A DNA stretch of 64,000 nucleotides from Erwinia billingiae Eb661 (GCF_000196615.1 NC_014306.1:930001-994000); one strand, 5' to 3'; counted from the first letter of the stretch, positions 27,114 through 37,770 are shown. Numbers and translations: made by a program. The notes: a model not told the origin generated them from the letters alone.

Positions 27114-28397
27114 TCAGGCCAGTTTAGCGAAGCACCGGCGTGCCGCATCTACTGTGCGTTCGATATCCTGCTGGCTGTGCGCCAGAGACATAAAGCCCGC
27201 TTCGAAGGCCGACGGTGCCAGATACACGCCTTCTTCCAGCATCAGATGGAAGAACTTCTTGAAGCGCTCGACGTCACACTCAGTCACGTCCTGATAGCTG
27301 GTCACTTCTTTCGCCGACGTGAAGAACAGACCGAACATGCCGCCAACGTGGTTCATCACCAGCGGGATCCCGGTCTCTTTCGCTGCCGCCAGCAGGCCGT
27401 CCGCCAGTTGCGTGGTCAGCGCGGTCAGCTTGTCGTGGCTGCCAGGCTTGGCAATTTCGCTCAGGCAGGCAAAACCCGCCGCCATAGCAATCGGGTTGCC
27501 GGACAGCGTTCCCGCCTGATACACCGGGCCAGTCGGCGCCAGCGCTTCCATCACGTCACGGCGGCCACCAAAGGCGCCTACCGGCATGCCGCCACCGATA
27601 ATTTTTCCGAGGCAGGTCAGATCGGGCTTCACGCCGTAATGCGCCTGAGCGCCAGCCAGCGCCACACGGAAGCCGGTCATCACTTCATCAATGATAAACA
27701 GCGCACCAAATTCGTCGCACAGCGCACGCAGGCCTGGCAGGAAGTCAGCATGTGGTGGAATGCAGTTCATGTTGCCGGCAACCGGCTCAACGATGATACA
27801 GGCGATTTCGTGCGGGTATTGCTCAAAGGCCGCGCGCACCGAATCCAGATCGTTGTAGGTACAGGTCAGCGTATGCTTGGCGAAATCCGCAGGCACGCCC
27901 GGAGAATTCGGCTGGCCGAGGGTTAACGCACCTGAACCGGCTTTTACCAGCAGGCAGTCAGCATGGCCGTGATAGCAGCCTTCGAACTTGATGATCTTGT
28001 CACGGTGAGTGAAGCCACGCGCCAGACGGATGGCGCTCATGGTCGCTTCAGTCCCTGAGTTCACCATACGCACCATGTCCATGGTGGGCACCAGGTCGGT
28101 GACCAGCTTCGCCATCTTCACTTCCATCTCGGTCGGCGCACCGAAGCTCAGGCCGCGTTGGGCCGCTTCAATCACCGCATCACGGATGGCAGGATGGTTA
28201 TGACCCAGCACCATCGGGCCCCAGGAGCCGACGTAATCGACGTACTCTTTGCCATCGGCATCATATAAGTAAGCGCCGTCAGCGCGTTCAATAAAGAGCG
28301 GTACGCCGCCAACGCCGCTAAACGCGCGCACCGGGGAATTCACGCCACCGGGAATTAGTTGCTGCGCCTGAGCATACAGATTTTCAGACTTACTCAT
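27114..28397 (-). CDS. hemL: Glutamate-1-semialdehyde 2,1-aminomutase
   Basis: PLP/PMP enzyme that forms 5-aminolevulinate, the haem precursor, by the C5 pathway. At 427 residues it is close to the E. coli length. Visible features are [15 protein letters not shown] (113-127), the DEVMTGFR motif (237-244) and the PLP lysine K265 in [16 protein letters not shown]. It is divergent from clcA. Confidence 0.97.
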   Translation of the reverse strand: MSKSENLYAQAQQLIPGGVNSPVRAFSGVGGVPLFIERADGAYLYDADGKEYVDYVGSWGPMVLGHNHPAIRDAVIEAAQRGLSFGAPTEMEVKMAKLVTDLVPTMDMVRMVNSGTEATMSAIRLARGFTHRDKIIKFEGCYHGHADCLLVKAGSGALTLGQPNSPGVPADFAKHTLTCTYNDLDSVRAAFEQYPHEIACIIVEPVAGNMNCIPPHADFLPGLRALCDEFGALFIIDEVMTGFRVALAGAQAHYGVKPDLTCLGKIIGGGMPVGAFGGRRDVMEALAPTGPVYQAGTLSGNPIAMAAGFACLSEIAKPGSHDKLTALTTQLADGLLAAAKETGIPLVMNHVGGMFGLFFTSAKEVTSYQDVTECDVERFKKFFHLMLEEGVYLAPSAFEAGFMSLAHSQQDIERTVDAARRCFAKLA

Positions 28398-28568
28398 GGT
28401 TCCGCTCCTGAGGATGCATTAAGAAAAACCCGACCATTCTAAGGGAACATGGGGGGCGGATAAAAGGCAAGTCGCGCTTTTGACACGATTAGAGAGGAAT
28501 TTTCCCCGGGACATCGCCACGCAGCGGAGTAAGATATTGGCCTGCCTTTACTGAACAATGAACAGGAT

Positions 28569-30008
28569 ATGAACGAAACGACGTCATCTACTGAGCAGTT
28601 GAACACCGTACCGGCGCGGCGGGGCGACTTTTTACGCCTGCTGCTGCGCAAGGATAAGACACCCGCTGCGGTGTTGATTGTGGCGGGTATTGTTGGCACC
28701 CTGGCGGGCCTGGTCGGGGTGGCGTTCGAAAAGGCCGTCAACGCGGTGGTCAGCCAACGCCTGTCGATGCTGGCCACGGTGGAGAAGCACTGGGTGCTGG
28801 TGTTCCCGTTAGCGTTCATTCTCTCTGCGCTGCTGGCGATGGTGGGTTACTACCTGGTCAGGCGCTTTGCGCCGGAAGCCTCAGGTTCTGGCATCCCGGA
28901 AATTGAAGGCGCGCTGGAAGAGTTACGTCCGGTTCGCTGGTGGCGCGTGATCCCGGTTAAGTTTGTCGGCGGCATGGGCGCGCTGGGTGCGGGCATGGTG
29001 CTGGGGCGGGAAGGGCCGACCGTTCAGCTGGGCGGGAATATCGGCCGCATGGTGCTGGATATTTTCCGCATGAAAAGCACCGAAGCCCGCCACTCGTTAC
29101 TGGCCACGGGCGCGGCTGCCGGACTGTCCGCCGCGTTCAACGCGCCACTGGCCGGCATCCTGTTTATTATCGAAGAGATGCGGCTGCAGTTTCGCTACAG
29201 CGTTATCTCGATCAAGGCCGTTTTTATTGGCGTCATCATGTCGAGCATTGTTTTCCGCATCTTCAACGGTGAAGGCGCGGTAATTGAAGTCGGCAAACTG
29301 GCGAATGCACCGGTGAATACGCTCTGGCTCTATCTGCTGCTGGGAATGCTGTTCGGTGTGGTCGGCGTGCTGTTTAACACGCTGATTTTCCGCACCCAGG
29401 ATATGTTTCAGCGCCTGCATGGCGGCAACATGCGCAAAGTCCTGATTATCGGCGGCGTGCTGGGCGGTATCTGTGGCGTGTTGGGCGTGATTGAGCCAGA
29501 AGCGGCGGGCGGGGGCTTTAACCTGATCCCGATTGCCGCAGCCGGAAATTATACCGTCGGCATGCTGCTGTTTATCTTTATCACCCGCGTAGTCACCACG
29601 CTGCTTTGTTTCGGCTCCGGCGCGCCGGGCGGTATTTTTGCCCCGATGCTGGCGCTGGGCACGCTGCTCGGCACGGCGTATGGCATGGCCAGCGCCTCTC
29701 TGTTTCCGGCCTATCATCTGCAGGCCGGTACGTTTGCCATTGCCGGAATGGGAGCGCTGTTCGCCGCTTCGGTGAGGGCGCCGTTGACCGGGATCGTGCT
29801 GGTTTTGGAAATGACCGACAATTATCAGCTTATTCTGCCGATGATTATTACCTGTTTAGGGGCAACCTTACTGGCACAGTTTCTTGGCGGCAAACCGCTC
29901 TATTCCTCACTTCTGGCGCGGACACTGGCAAAACAGCAGCAGAAAGATGATGAAAAAGTGGCAGCACAGAGTGCCACGCAGGCGGCAGTGAAAACGGCGG
30001 ATACTTGA
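28569..30008 (+). CDS. clcA: H+/Cl- exchange transporter ClcA
   Basis: Homodimeric inner-membrane antiporter (2 Cl- per H+) that supports acid resistance. The 479-residue protein keeps the chloride-coordinating S107 in GSGIP, the gating glutamate E148 in GREGPTVQ and the proton glutamate E203 in FIIEEMR. The GAPGGIFAP selectivity segment is also present. All key residue numbers coincide with E. coli ClcA. Confidence 0.97.
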   Translation: MNETTSSTEQLNTVPARRGDFLRLLLRKDKTPAAVLIVAGIVGTLAGLVGVAFEKAVNAVVSQRLSMLATVEKHWVLVFPLAFILSALLAMVGYYLVRRFAPEASGSGIPEIEGALEELRPVRWWRVIPVKFVGGMGALGAGMVLGREGPTVQLGGNIGRMVLDIFRMKSTEARHSLLATGAAAGLSAAFNAPLAGILFIIEEMRLQFRYSVISIKAVFIGVIMSSIVFRIFNGEGAVIEVGKLANAPVNTLWLYLLLGMLFGVVGVLFNTLIFRTQDMFQRLHGGNMRKVLIIGGVLGGICGVLGVIEPEAAGGGFNLIPIAAAGNYTVGMLLFIFITRVVTTLLCFGSGAPGGIFAPMLALGTLLGTAYGMASASLFPAYHLQAGTFAIAGMGALFAASVRAPLTGIVLVLEMTDNYQLILPMIITCLGATLLAQFLGGKPLYSSLLARTLAKQQQKDDEKVAAQSATQAAVKTADT

Positions 30009-30033
30009 TTGCTATACTTGTGTATAAGATAAT
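30005..30033 (+). promoter_or_regulatory. Putative erpA promoter
   Basis: TTGATT (30005-30010), a 17-nt spacer and GATAAT (30028-30033) form a reasonable sigma-70 promoter overlapping the end of clcA, 65-93 bases before erpA. Confidence 0.45.
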
Positions 30034-30097
30034 GATGCGATAGATGGTCGATTTATGACCTGGCAGGCAACCGCCTGAATGCATACTGGAGTATTAA

Positions 30098-30442
30098 ATG
30101 AGTGACGATATAGCTCTGCCCCTGCAGTTTACTGAAGCAGCGGCCAGTAAAGTCAAAAATCTGATTTCAGACGAAGAGAACCCGGATCTGAAACTGCGTG
30201 TGTATATCACCGGTGGTGGCTGCAGCGGTTTCCAGTACGGCTTTACCTTCGATGATAAGATCAACGATGGCGATATGACCATTGAGAAAGCGGGCGTGTC
30301 GCTGGTTGTAGATCCGATGAGTCTGCAGTATCTGGTTGGCGGCGCAGTCGATTACACCGAAGGCCTTGAAGGCTCCCGGTTTATTGTGACCAACCCGAAC
30401 GCGAAAACCACCTGCGGCTGTGGTTCTTCGTTCAGCATCTGA
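30098..30442 (+). CDS. erpA: Iron-sulfur cluster insertion protein ErpA
   Basis: A-type carrier that passes Fe-S clusters to apo-enzymes, including IspG/IspH of the isoprenoid pathway. The 114-residue protein has the three cluster cysteines C42 (GGCSGFQYG), C106 and C108 (TTCGCGSSF). An isoprenoid gene, dxr, is also in this window but not adjacent. In E. coli yadS lies between erpA and btuF; it is absent here. Confidence 0.97.
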   Translation: MSDDIALPLQFTEAAASKVKNLISDEENPDLKLRVYITGGGCSGFQYGFTFDDKINDGDMTIEKAGVSLVVDPMSLQYLVGGAVDYTEGLEGSRFIVTNPNAKTTCGCGSSFSI

Positions 30443-30450
30443 TGATGTTG

Positions 30451-30471
30451 CCCCGGCGCCTTAAGCCGGGG
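30451..30471. terminator. Hairpin between erpA and the small secreted-protein gene
   Basis: A CCCCGGC/GCCGGGG 7-bp stem with a 7-nt loop lies 8 bases after the erpA stop and just before the convergent gene's stop. The U-run is short. Confidence 0.55.
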
Positions 30472-30474
30472 TTC

Positions 30475-30729
30475 CTACCATTCTACCGTAATCAACTTCG
30501 ACGCTTCCCGGTCCCGACTCTTTGCAGAGAGTACCGTTTCAGTCACTTTTGGCTGGGCCGATAGCTGCTGGCCGCAGTTTACTGAGGGTGAGTTTGCTGG
30601 TGTCGTGCTTTGCCCGTCAATGTGACATTGCGAGTAAATGGTCAGTTTGACCCCAATGCTGCCCGTTATGGACGCAGCACAGGCATGACCAGCCATCATA
30701 AGGCCAAGGGCCAGATAAACGGCTTTCAT
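30475..30729 (-). CDS. Small secreted protein of unknown function
   Basis: An 84-residue ORF starting at ATG 30729 behind a clear AGGAAAG. The first 18 residues (MKAVYLALGLMMAGHACA) look like a Sec signal peptide with cleavage after AHACA or near it. The mature part is about 65 residues, with two cysteines (SQCHIDG and VNCGQQ) that could form a disulfide. It opens with ITGSIGVKLTIYSQC, a beta-rich pattern reminiscent of small pilin or spore-coat-U-like N termini, but I cannot assign a family. It occupies the E. coli yadS position on the opposite strand. Confidence 0.65.
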   Translation of the reverse strand: MKAVYLALGLMMAGHACAASITGSIGVKLTIYSQCHIDGQSTTPANSPSVNCGQQLSAQPKVTETVLSAKSRDREASKLITVEW

Positions 30730-30872
30730 TGTATGTTCTTTCCTGGTGAAGAAAAATCAGGGCTTTCGCCTAAAAATTGGGCAGCGAGAATAAAATATTT
30801 CGCCGCCTCGTTATTTGATTAACGACAAATTTTGTTGAAACTTTAACCGGCTTTGATGCGGTTTTTAAGGTT

Positions 30873-31670
30873 TCAGGGTTTTTGCTCTGGATGCAGTTGG
30901 CTGCACAATTGTTGAGCTGCCAGCATAATACGGGGTCCGGGGCGGCTGAACCAGTCATCATTAACAATAATCACCGGTACCGTTAATTGCGGACGCCAGA
31001 AGTTTTCGACTTCTGCGGGCGTTGCCTCTCCTCCCGTCACAATGACGTCGGGTTTACGCATCAGCACCTGCTCGCGGCTCACCTGCGGCCAGGCGACCCG
31101 ACTGTCAGCAAAGATATTCTCCCCACCACACAGCTGCAAAATCTCATTCTGTACCGTTCTGCCCGAGGCGGTGAACAGAGGATGCTGACCAAACTGTAAA
31201 AACACCTTCTTCTTTGGCAGGCCGGCATAGCGACGGCTCAAGGTTTGCTGCTGCTGAAGCAGGCTATCCGCGGCCGCATTGGCCTTCGCCGGATCGGGGC
31301 TCCAGTTCTTAAGCTGCCGCAGGTTGGCTATCACTTCAGAAACGCGGGTGGCGTCAATCCACACGACTTTGACGCCAAAGGCGCTGAGTTGATCCACCTG
31401 ACGGCTGGGATTGCCGCTGCGCCAGGCCAGCACCACATCAGGCTTGAGGGCCAGAATGCGTTCGGTATTAATGCCCTGCCAGTTTGCCACTTGCTCAATG
31501 TGCGTCGCGGCAGGCGGATAATCGGACCAGGCGCTGACGCCAACCGGGGTAATCCCGGCAGCGAACGCCAGTTCTGTCAGGTTGGGGGCCAGGGTGACCA
31601 CCCGGGGCGATGCCGCTGCTGTGGCAAAACAGGCCAGCAGCAGCAGACAGGCGAAGAAACGCTTAGCCAC
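30873..31670 (-). CDS. btuF: Vitamin B12-binding protein BtuF
   Basis: Periplasmic protein that delivers cobalamin to BtuCD. The 265-residue precursor has an N-terminal signal peptide (cleavage near ATAAA-SPRV) and a class III binding fold opening [17 protein letters not shown]. Conserved SAWSDYPP and VWIDATR segments match E. coli BtuF. Its start overlaps the mtnN stop by 8 bases, so it is expressed with mtnN. Confidence 0.95.
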   Translation of the reverse strand: MAKRFFACLLLLACFATAAASPRVVTLAPNLTELAFAAGITPVGVSAWSDYPPAATHIEQVANWQGINTERILALKPDVVLAWRSGNPSRQVDQLSAFGVKVVWIDATRVSEVIANLRQLKNWSPDPAKANAAADSLLQQQQTLSRRYAGLPKKKVFLQFGQHPLFTASGRTVQNEILQLCGGENIFADSRVAWPQVSREQVLMRKPDVIVTGGEATPAEVENFWRPQLTVPVIIVNDDWFSRPGPRIMLAAQQLCSQLHPEQKP

Positions 31671-32361
31671 GTGACAAATTGGTCAGCAGGGTTTCTACCA
31701 TCAGAGAGGATTGTTTTGCCGCGACCACCAGGAATTCATCAAAGCTCAGGTGCGATTCTTGATCGGCCACGTCGGAAATGGCACGAACCACTACAAACGG
31801 CACGTCGAACTGATGGCAGACATGGGCAATCGCCGTGGCTTCCATTTCGACACCGATAGCATCTGGGAAGGTAGAGCGAATGCGCGCCAGCGGTTCAGCA
31901 CCATTAATGAACGCATCACCACTGACCACCAGACCACGAACCGCGTGCAGGCCGAGTTGTTTAATACAGGCTTCAGCCGCTTCAATCAGTTTTGCATCCG
32001 CAGTGAAGGCCGCCGGGCAACCCGCCATCTGACCTGGCGCATAGCCAAAGGCAGTCACATCCGCATCGTGATAACGCACTTCATCCGACACCACGATGTC
32101 GCCCACTTTCAGTGAAGGCGCCAGCCCACCCGCAGAGCCGGTGTTGATAATAAAATCGGGTTTGCAGAGTTGCAGCAGCAAGGTCGTTCCGAGCGCGGCA
32201 GAGACTTTACCGATGCCCGATTTCAGCAGCGCAACCTCAACGCCATTGAGCGTCCCGGTATAAATTTCGCAGCCTGCCAGCGTCAGCGTTTGACGGTTTT
32301 CAATCTTGTCGCGCAGCAGAGTCACTTCCTGCTCCATTGCACCAATAATGCCTGCTTTCAT
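31663..32361 (-). CDS. mtnN: 5'-methylthioadenosine/S-adenosylhomocysteine nucleosidase
   Basis: Cleaves adenine from MTA, S-adenosylhomocysteine and 5'-deoxyadenosine, feeding the methionine cycle and AI-2 production. The 232-residue length equals E. coli. [13 protein letters not shown] at the N terminus, GSAGGL and the catalytic acid motif in [10 protein letters not shown] are present. The start at 32361 was chosen by family length; the open frame runs upstream to 32559. It is divergent from dgt. Confidence 0.97.
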   Translation of the reverse strand: MKAGIIGAMEQEVTLLRDKIENRQTLTLAGCEIYTGTLNGVEVALLKSGIGKVSAALGTTLLLQLCKPDFIINTGSAGGLAPSLKVGDIVVSDEVRYHDADVTAFGYAPGQMAGCPAAFTADAKLIEAAEACIKQLGLHAVRGLVVSGDAFINGAEPLARIRSTFPDAIGVEMEATAIAHVCHQFDVPFVVVRAISDVADQESHLSFDEFLVVAAKQSSLMVETLLTNLSRG

Positions 32362-32481
32362 AGGGATACTCGCTAATGTTGTGGAATTAATCTGTGGTTT
32401 CGGCGCATAGTCTATCATGGCAGGATGAAAGGCATCACGCGTACCAGGCTTGAATCTGGTGCCGGACAACGGGAAGCAGGC

Positions 32482-33987
32482 ATGACCGAAATCGACTTCA
32501 GAAAAAAGATCAATTATCAGCGCCGTTATCGCCCGATGCAGGGAATGAAAGACGAGCATGAGATTCTGCGTATTTTTGAGAGCGACCGCGGGCGCATTAT
32601 CAATTCGGCGGCTATCCGCCGCTTGCAGCAGAAGACCCAGGTTTTCCCACTTGAACGCAATGCCGCCGTTCGCTCAAGGTTGACTCATTCCCTTGAAGTG
32701 CAACAGGTTGGACGTTATATCGCCAAAGAGATCCTGACCCGTCTGAAAGAGTCAGGACAGCTGGAAAATTACGGTCTGGATCAGCTAACCGGTCCGTTTG
32801 AAAGCATCGTTGAAATGGCCTGCCTGATGCACGATATCGGCAATCCGCCTTTCGGCCATTTTGGTGAATCGGCGATCAATGACTGGTTCCGTCAGCGGAT
32901 GGATAACGATTTTCTCCCGCCAGACGATCGCGCAGACCGTTGTGAGCCGGAAGTCCTGCGCTATCAAACCGATGGCTTTAACGATCTTCGTGCAAAGATT
33001 CGTCAAGATTTATCCCAGTTTGAGGGAAATGCGCAGGCGATCCGCATGGTGCATTCGCTGTTAAGAATGAACCTGACCTGGGCACAGGTGGGCTGTATTT
33101 TGAAATATACCCGTCCGGCGTGGCACAGAGGAAAAATTCCGCCAGGCCACGATTATCTGATGAAAAAGCCGGGATATTATCTGGCGGAAGCAGAATACGT
33201 CGCCAGATTACGCAAAGAACTGGATCTTCAACCGCACTGTCGCTTTCCATTGACCTATATCATGGAAGCCGCGGACGATATCTCTTATTGCGTGGCCGAT
33301 CTTGAGGATGCGGTTGAAAAAAACATTTTCAGCGTTGAGCAACTTTACGAGCACTTATATGCATTATGGCCGAGCCACAAGCCGAATGATTTATTCAATT
33401 TAGTGGTAACCAACGCGCTGGATAAATCCAGAAGTTCCCAAACCAGCCGCAGCAGTGAAGATCAGTTCTTTATGTATTTGCGGGTGAATACGGTTTCCCG
33501 CCTGGTGCCACATGCGGCCAGCCGCTTTATTGATAATTTGCCGGAAGTCTTTGACGGGAAATTCAATGGCGCACTGCTGGAAGATGGGAATGCCCAGAGT
33601 CAGTTACTGGAAATTTTCAAAAAAGTTGCCTTTCGTCATGTGTTTAACCATCCTGACGTTGAACAGCTCGAGCTGCAAGGCTATCGTGTGATCAAAGGGC
33701 TGTTGGATATTTATCACCCTTTACTGATGCTGAGTCAGGACGAATTTTCCGAACTGATCGAAAAAGATTACTTAAAAGGCTATCCGATTGAGACACGCCT
33801 TTTCCATAAATTGTCGACGCGCTTTCGTCTGGCATATAGTGAGGCCGTGGGTCGTCTGGATAATCGCGCGGGCGATATCGCTATCTGGGAATATTATTAC
33901 CGGGCGAGAATGCTGCAGGATTACGTCAGCGGAATGACGGATTTATATGCATGGGATGAGTATCGCCGCCTGATGGCGGTGGAATAA
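32482..33987 (+). CDS. dgt: Deoxyguanosinetriphosphate triphosphohydrolase
   Basis: Hexameric HD-domain enzyme that hydrolyses dGTP to deoxyguanosine and tripolyphosphate. The 501-residue protein (E. coli 505) has HD-domain residues in SRLTHSLEV and [12 protein letters not shown], and ends with the conserved [13 protein letters not shown]. The start at 32482 ([12 protein letters not shown]) follows GGAAG. A frame opening at 32425 would add 19 non-conserved residues. Confidence 0.96.
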   Translation: MTEIDFRKKINYQRRYRPMQGMKDEHEILRIFESDRGRIINSAAIRRLQQKTQVFPLERNAAVRSRLTHSLEVQQVGRYIAKEILTRLKESGQLENYGLDQLTGPFESIVEMACLMHDIGNPPFGHFGESAINDWFRQRMDNDFLPPDDRADRCEPEVLRYQTDGFNDLRAKIRQDLSQFEGNAQAIRMVHSLLRMNLTWAQVGCILKYTRPAWHRGKIPPGHDYLMKKPGYYLAEAEYVARLRKELDLQPHCRFPLTYIMEAADDISYCVADLEDAVEKNIFSVEQLYEHLYALWPSHKPNDLFNLVVTNALDKSRSSQTSRSSEDQFFMYLRVNTVSRLVPHAASRFIDNLPEVFDGKFNGALLEDGNAQSQLLEIFKKVAFRHVFNHPDVEQLELQGYRVIKGLLDIYHPLLMLSQDEFSELIEKDYLKGYPIETRLFHKLSTRFRLAYSEAVGRLDNRAGDIAIWEYYYRARMLQDYVSGMTDLYAWDEYRRLMAVE

Positions 33988-34052
33988 CGTTTACGCCCGG
34001 TTGAATTGTAAAGCCAGAGAATAAATATTTACCTTTGGCTGAAACTTTTTCA

Positions 34053-34080
34053 TGAACTTAGCGTTAAAACGTGAATCTCA
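34053..34080 (+). promoter_or_regulatory. Sigma-E promoter of degP (putative)
   Basis: TGAACTT (34053-34059), a 16-nt spacer with an AAAACG element and TCTCA (34076-34080) closely match the E. coli degP sigma-E promoter (GAACTT...TCTGA). It lies 53-80 bases before the start codon. Confidence 0.7.
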
Positions 34081-34132
34081 TCATCACGACCACAGCAATG
34101 GTTGCATAATTGGACACTAGAGAAACAGACGC

Positions 34133-35590
34133 ATGAAAAAAACACTTTTAGCAAGCGCGTTGGCTCTGAGCCTGGGAATGGCGATGACCCCGCTGGTTGC
34201 TTCCGCAGCCGAAACCGCTTCTTCCTCCAGCCAGCAGCTGCCAAGCCTGGCTCCGATGCTCGAAAAAGTGATGCCCTCCGTTGTGAGCATCAATGTTGAA
34301 GGCAGTACCACGGTGAAAACGCCGCGTATGCCACAACAGTTCCAGCAGTTCTTCGGTGATAACTCGCCATTCTGTCAGGACGGCTCGCCATTCCAGAGCT
34401 CTCCGATGTGTCAGGGCGGCGGTGCGCAGGGCCAGGGACAAGACCAGGGCCAGGATCAGGGCGGAGCCGGAACCCAGCAGGAGAAATTCCGTGCGCTGGG
34501 CTCGGGAGTGGTGATTGATGCCGCGAAAGGCTATGTCGTGACCAATAATCATGTGGTCAACAATGCTACCAAAATCCAGGTTCAGCTGAGCGACGGCCGC
34601 AAATATGATGCGAAAGTCATCGGCAAAGATCCAAGTTCAGATATTGCGTTAATCCAGCTAAAAGATGCCAAAAACCTGACGGCCATTAAGATTGCTGATT
34701 CTGACGATCTGCGTGTGGGCGACTACACCGTGGCGATCGGTAACCCGTATGGACTGGGTGAAACGGTCACCTCCGGGATCGTTTCTGCATTAGGACGCAG
34801 CGGCCTTAACGTTGAAAACTACGAAAACTTTATTCAGACCGATGCCGCAATCAACCGGGGTAACTCCGGCGGCGCGCTGGTCAACCTTAACGGTGAACTG
34901 ATCGGTATCAATACCGCGATCCTCGCACCGGACGGCGGCAACATCGGCATTGGCTTCGCTATCCCAAGTACCATGGTGAAAAACCTGACCGCGCAGATGG
35001 TTGAATATGGCCAGGTGAAACGCGGCGAGCTGGGCATCATGGGTACCGAGCTGAACTCCGAGCTGGCGAAGGCGATGAATGTCGATGCCCAGCGTGGGGC
35101 GTTTGTCAGCCAGGTTCTGCCGAACTCTTCCGCTTCTAAAGCGGGCGTGAAGGCGGGTGACGTGGTGACGTCGATCAACGGTAAGCAGATCTCCAGCTTC
35201 TCCGCACTGCGTGCGCAGATTGGATCGCTGCCGGTGGGCACCAAAATGTCGCTGGGCTTGATCCGTGACGGTAAGCCGGTGACGGTGAACGTTGAGCTTC
35301 AGCAAAGTACTCAGACCAAAGTGGAATCGGCAACGATCTACACCGGCATTGAAGGCGCCGATCTGAGCAACTTTGACGAGAAGGGCACCAAAGGCGTTAA
35401 GGTCGATAACGTGAAGGCCGGCTCTGCCGCTGCACGCATTGGTCTGAAGAAGGACGATGTGATCCTCGGCGTTAACCAACAGGCGATTGCGAATCTTGGC
35501 GAACTGCGCAAGATCCTCGATACCAAACCTTCAGTACTGGCGCTGAATATTCAGCGTGGTGACAGCACAATCTACCTGCTGATGCAGTAA
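34133..35590 (+). CDS. degP: Periplasmic serine protease/chaperone DegP
   Basis: Envelope stress protease that degrades or refolds misfolded periplasmic and outer-membrane proteins. A 26-residue signal peptide (to ASA-AETA) is followed by the protease domain with catalytic H140, D170 and S245 (NRGNSGGAL), then two PDZ domains. The LA-loop cysteine pair (C81, C93) is kept, and is followed by a Gly/Gln/Asp repeat linker (95-113). The length is 485 residues. A sigma-E promoter candidate lies upstream. Confidence 0.97.
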   Translation: MKKTLLASALALSLGMAMTPLVASAAETASSSSQQLPSLAPMLEKVMPSVVSINVEGSTTVKTPRMPQQFQQFFGDNSPFCQDGSPFQSSPMCQGGGAQGQGQDQGQDQGGAGTQQEKFRALGSGVVIDAAKGYVVTNNHVVNNATKIQVQLSDGRKYDAKVIGKDPSSDIALIQLKDAKNLTAIKIADSDDLRVGDYTVAIGNPYGLGETVTSGIVSALGRSGLNVENYENFIQTDAAINRGNSGGALVNLNGELIGINTAILAPDGGNIGIGFAIPSTMVKNLTAQMVEYGQVKRGELGIMGTELNSELAKAMNVDAQRGAFVSQVLPNSSASKAGVKAGDVVTSINGKQISSFSALRAQIGSLPVGTKMSLGLIRDGKPVTVNVELQQSTQTKVESATIYTGIEGADLSNFDEKGTKGVKVDNVKAGSAAARIGLKKDDVILGVNQQAIANLGELRKILDTKPSVLALNIQRGDSTIYLLMQ

Positions 35591-35597
35591 ACCCTCA

Positions 35598-35622
35598 GGT
35601 GCCGGCGACCGTCGCCGGCACC
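35598..35622 (+). terminator. Hairpin after degP
   Basis: A perfect inverted repeat GGTGCCGGCGAC/GTCGCCGGCACC lies 7 bases after the stop. It is followed only by GCTTTA, so U-run support is weak. Confidence 0.6.
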
Positions 35623-35763
35623 GCTTTATGCCCGCGTTAATCCCTTCTCTTTGTGATGCTCCCCGCAATTTTCACAGACTAAACGCCGCTTAGTGCAGAT
35701 GCACAATGTACCGTCGGTATTGCACAGGTATGCTGACTGAATAACGCTTTTCAGGAGCAGTGA

Positions 35764-36921
35764 ATGGCTACCTATCATCTCGATGCCCGCCTGGCACAGG
35801 ACATTGTCGCCCGCACCATGCAAATTATTGACAGCAATGTCAATGTGATGGATGCGCGTGGCCGCATCATCGGCAGCGGTGACCGCGAACGTATTGGTGA
35901 AATGCACGAAGGCGCGCTGCTGGCGTTATCGCAGGCGCGCGTGGTGGATATCGACGAAGGCGTGGCGAAACATCTGCACGGCGTTCGGCCCGGCATCAAT
36001 CTGCCGATGCGCATCGACGGCGATATTGTTGGCGTCATCGGTCTCACCGGCGCGCCAGAAACCTTAAGGCATTATGGCGAGCTGGTCTGCATGACCGCGG
36101 AAATGATGCTGGAACAGGCCCGCCTGCTGCATATGCTGGCGCAGGACAGCCGTCTGCGAGAAGAGCTTGTGCTGAACCTGATCCGCAGCGACACGCTGTC
36201 GCCCGCGCTGGTGGAATGGGCGCAGCGTCTTCGCATCGACCTTAACCAACCCCGGGTTGTGGCGGTCGTTGAAGTGGACAGTGGCCAGCTGGGCGTAGAC
36301 AGCGCAATGTCGGAACTGCAGCAGCTGCAAACGCTGCTGACCACGCCCGAAAGGGACAATCTGATTGCCATAGTTTCCCTGACCGAAATGGTAGTGCTCA
36401 AACCGGCGTTTAACGCCCATGGCCGCTATGACGCCGACGATCACCGCAAGCGGGTGGAGCTGCTACAGTCACGCATGACCGAAAGTGGCCATCTGCGGAT
36501 GCGTATCGCCTTAGGGAATTTCTTCACCGGGCCGGGCAGTATCGCCCGTTCGTACCGTACCGCGCATACCACCATGGTGGTGGGCAAGCAGCGGATGCCC
36601 GAGCAACGCAGCTATTTCTACCAGGACCTGGTGTTACCGGTACTGCTCGACAGCCTGCGTGGAGGCTGGCAGGCCAATGAGCTATCTTTGCCGCTGGCGA
36701 AACTCAAGTCGATGGACAACAACGGATTGCTGCGAAGAACACTGATTTCCTGGTTCAGCAATAACGTCCAGCCGTCGGCGACCGCTAAAGCGTTGTATAT
36801 CCACCGTAATACGCTGGAATACCGTCTGAACCGCATCTCTGAGCTGACCGGGCTTAACCTGAGTAATTTTGACGACCGCTTGCTGTTGTATGTTGCGCTG
36901 CAGCTTGATGAACAGCCTTGA
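35764..36921 (+). CDS. cdaR: Carbohydrate diacid transcription regulator CdaR
   Basis: In E. coli, activates genes for galactarate, glucarate and glycerate use. The 385-residue protein has an N-terminal sugar-diacid-recognition domain (LAQDIVARTMQIIDSNVNVMD onward), a GAF-like middle and a C-terminal PucR-type helix-turn-helix (ATAKALYIHRNTLEYRLNRI). None of its E. coli target genes (gar, gud) is in this window. The start ATG at 35764 follows AGGAG. Confidence 0.95.
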   Translation: MATYHLDARLAQDIVARTMQIIDSNVNVMDARGRIIGSGDRERIGEMHEGALLALSQARVVDIDEGVAKHLHGVRPGINLPMRIDGDIVGVIGLTGAPETLRHYGELVCMTAEMMLEQARLLHMLAQDSRLREELVLNLIRSDTLSPALVEWAQRLRIDLNQPRVVAVVEVDSGQLGVDSAMSELQQLQTLLTTPERDNLIAIVSLTEMVVLKPAFNAHGRYDADDHRKRVELLQSRMTESGHLRMRIALGNFFTGPGSIARSYRTAHTTMVVGKQRMPEQRSYFYQDLVLPVLLDSLRGGWQANELSLPLAKLKSMDNNGLLRRTLISWFSNNVQPSATAKALYIHRNTLEYRLNRISELTGLNLSNFDDRLLLYVALQLDEQP

Positions 36922-37008
36922 GTGAGAGAAGAGCAGGGAAGGATTAAGCGGAAGACGTTGCGACGTGACGCGTAGGGATACTGCGGAAGGGGATATTTCA
37001 GGCATAAA

Positions 37009-37036
37009 AAAGGCGGAGAGATCTCCGCCTTTCTGT
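37009..37036. terminator. Bidirectional terminator, cdaR / yaeH
   Basis: A 10-bp stem AAAGGCGGAG/CTCCGCCTTT with an AGAT loop, preceded by an A-run, lies between convergent cdaR and yaeH. The A-run gives a good terminator for yaeH and the T-run one for cdaR. Confidence 0.8.
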
Positions 37037-37052
37037 TGCAGAATGCCGGGAA

Positions 37053-37445
37053 TTAACGGCCGCTGCGGGTCAGCTTTTCCAGATCGGATTCGATCTCGCT
37101 GATTTTGTTGGAAACCACGTGCTCCAGATGGCGCAGGTCTTCCAGAATTTTACGTTTCAGATCCACTTCAACCTGGTCGCGCTGGCAAATCTGGTCCAGC
37201 TCATCAATCACATAACGCAGGTTCGGGCTGATTTCCTGAATTTCTTTGTAACCCTGGCTGGCGTTATCGGCCACCACGGTTTTGCGCTGACGTGGGTATT
37301 TAAACTTCACGCTCTTGGCAAAGAACTCGCCTTTATCCTTACGGAAATAGATTTTCAGGATGTCGTTACTGGCTTCCTGACGCAGGCTGTAACGGTCGAT
37401 GTCGTCAGGAGAAGAGATGCCCAGACCTTTCAGATTGTCATACAT
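37053..37445 (-). CDS. yaeH: Conserved protein YaeH (DUF3461)
   Basis: A 130-residue conserved cytoplasmic protein of unknown function, found at the same place in E. coli. It starts [10 protein letters not shown] and is charged, with a predicted C-terminal helical region ([20 protein letters not shown]) that may be a coiled coil. E. coli yaeI, which normally follows, is absent. Confidence 0.93.
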   Translation of the reverse strand: MYDNLKGLGISSPDDIDRYSLRQEASNDILKIYFRKDKGEFFAKSVKFKYPRQRKTVVADNASQGYKEIQEISPNLRYVIDELDQICQRDQVEVDLKRKILEDLRHLEHVVSNKISEIESDLEKLTRSGR

Positions 37446-37770
37446 AATGTCGTGTTCCTTTGCGGGAGATTGTCGATTCGGCTGCGCGTTACAAATCCGG
37501 CGTTAACCCTGCATGCCTGTGCTTGCGTAATGCATGTACGCTGCGGTGGCAGTGCCTGGTCGCGATGTCTTTGCTGAGCTCGCTCATCCCGTACTCAAGG
37601 TGAAAACTGTGAAATCTGGAGGCGATGGGGGAGCGTCTGTGCGCTTAACGGCGCGGATTATCGCTCAGTTGTTGCGCAATAGCATCAGTTATTTCGATGC
37701 GCGAAACAGGTAGTTGCTGGGGGAAGTGTAAAGAAAAGATTACGGGCCACTGAAGGTGGCCCGGATGACG
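37446..37770. other. Gap between yaeH and dapD
   Basis: This 325-base gap must hold the yaeH promoter (minus strand) and the dapD terminator. No ORF with family support or RNA gene is visible. The gene yaeI, found here in E. coli, is missing without visible remnants. Confidence 0.6.
37743..37763 (-). terminator. Terminator after dapD
   Basis: CGGGCCAC/GTGGCCCG forms an 8-bp stem with a 5-nt loop. On the minus strand it is followed by TAATCTTTTCTTT, 8 bases beyond the dapD stop. Confidence 0.7.
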
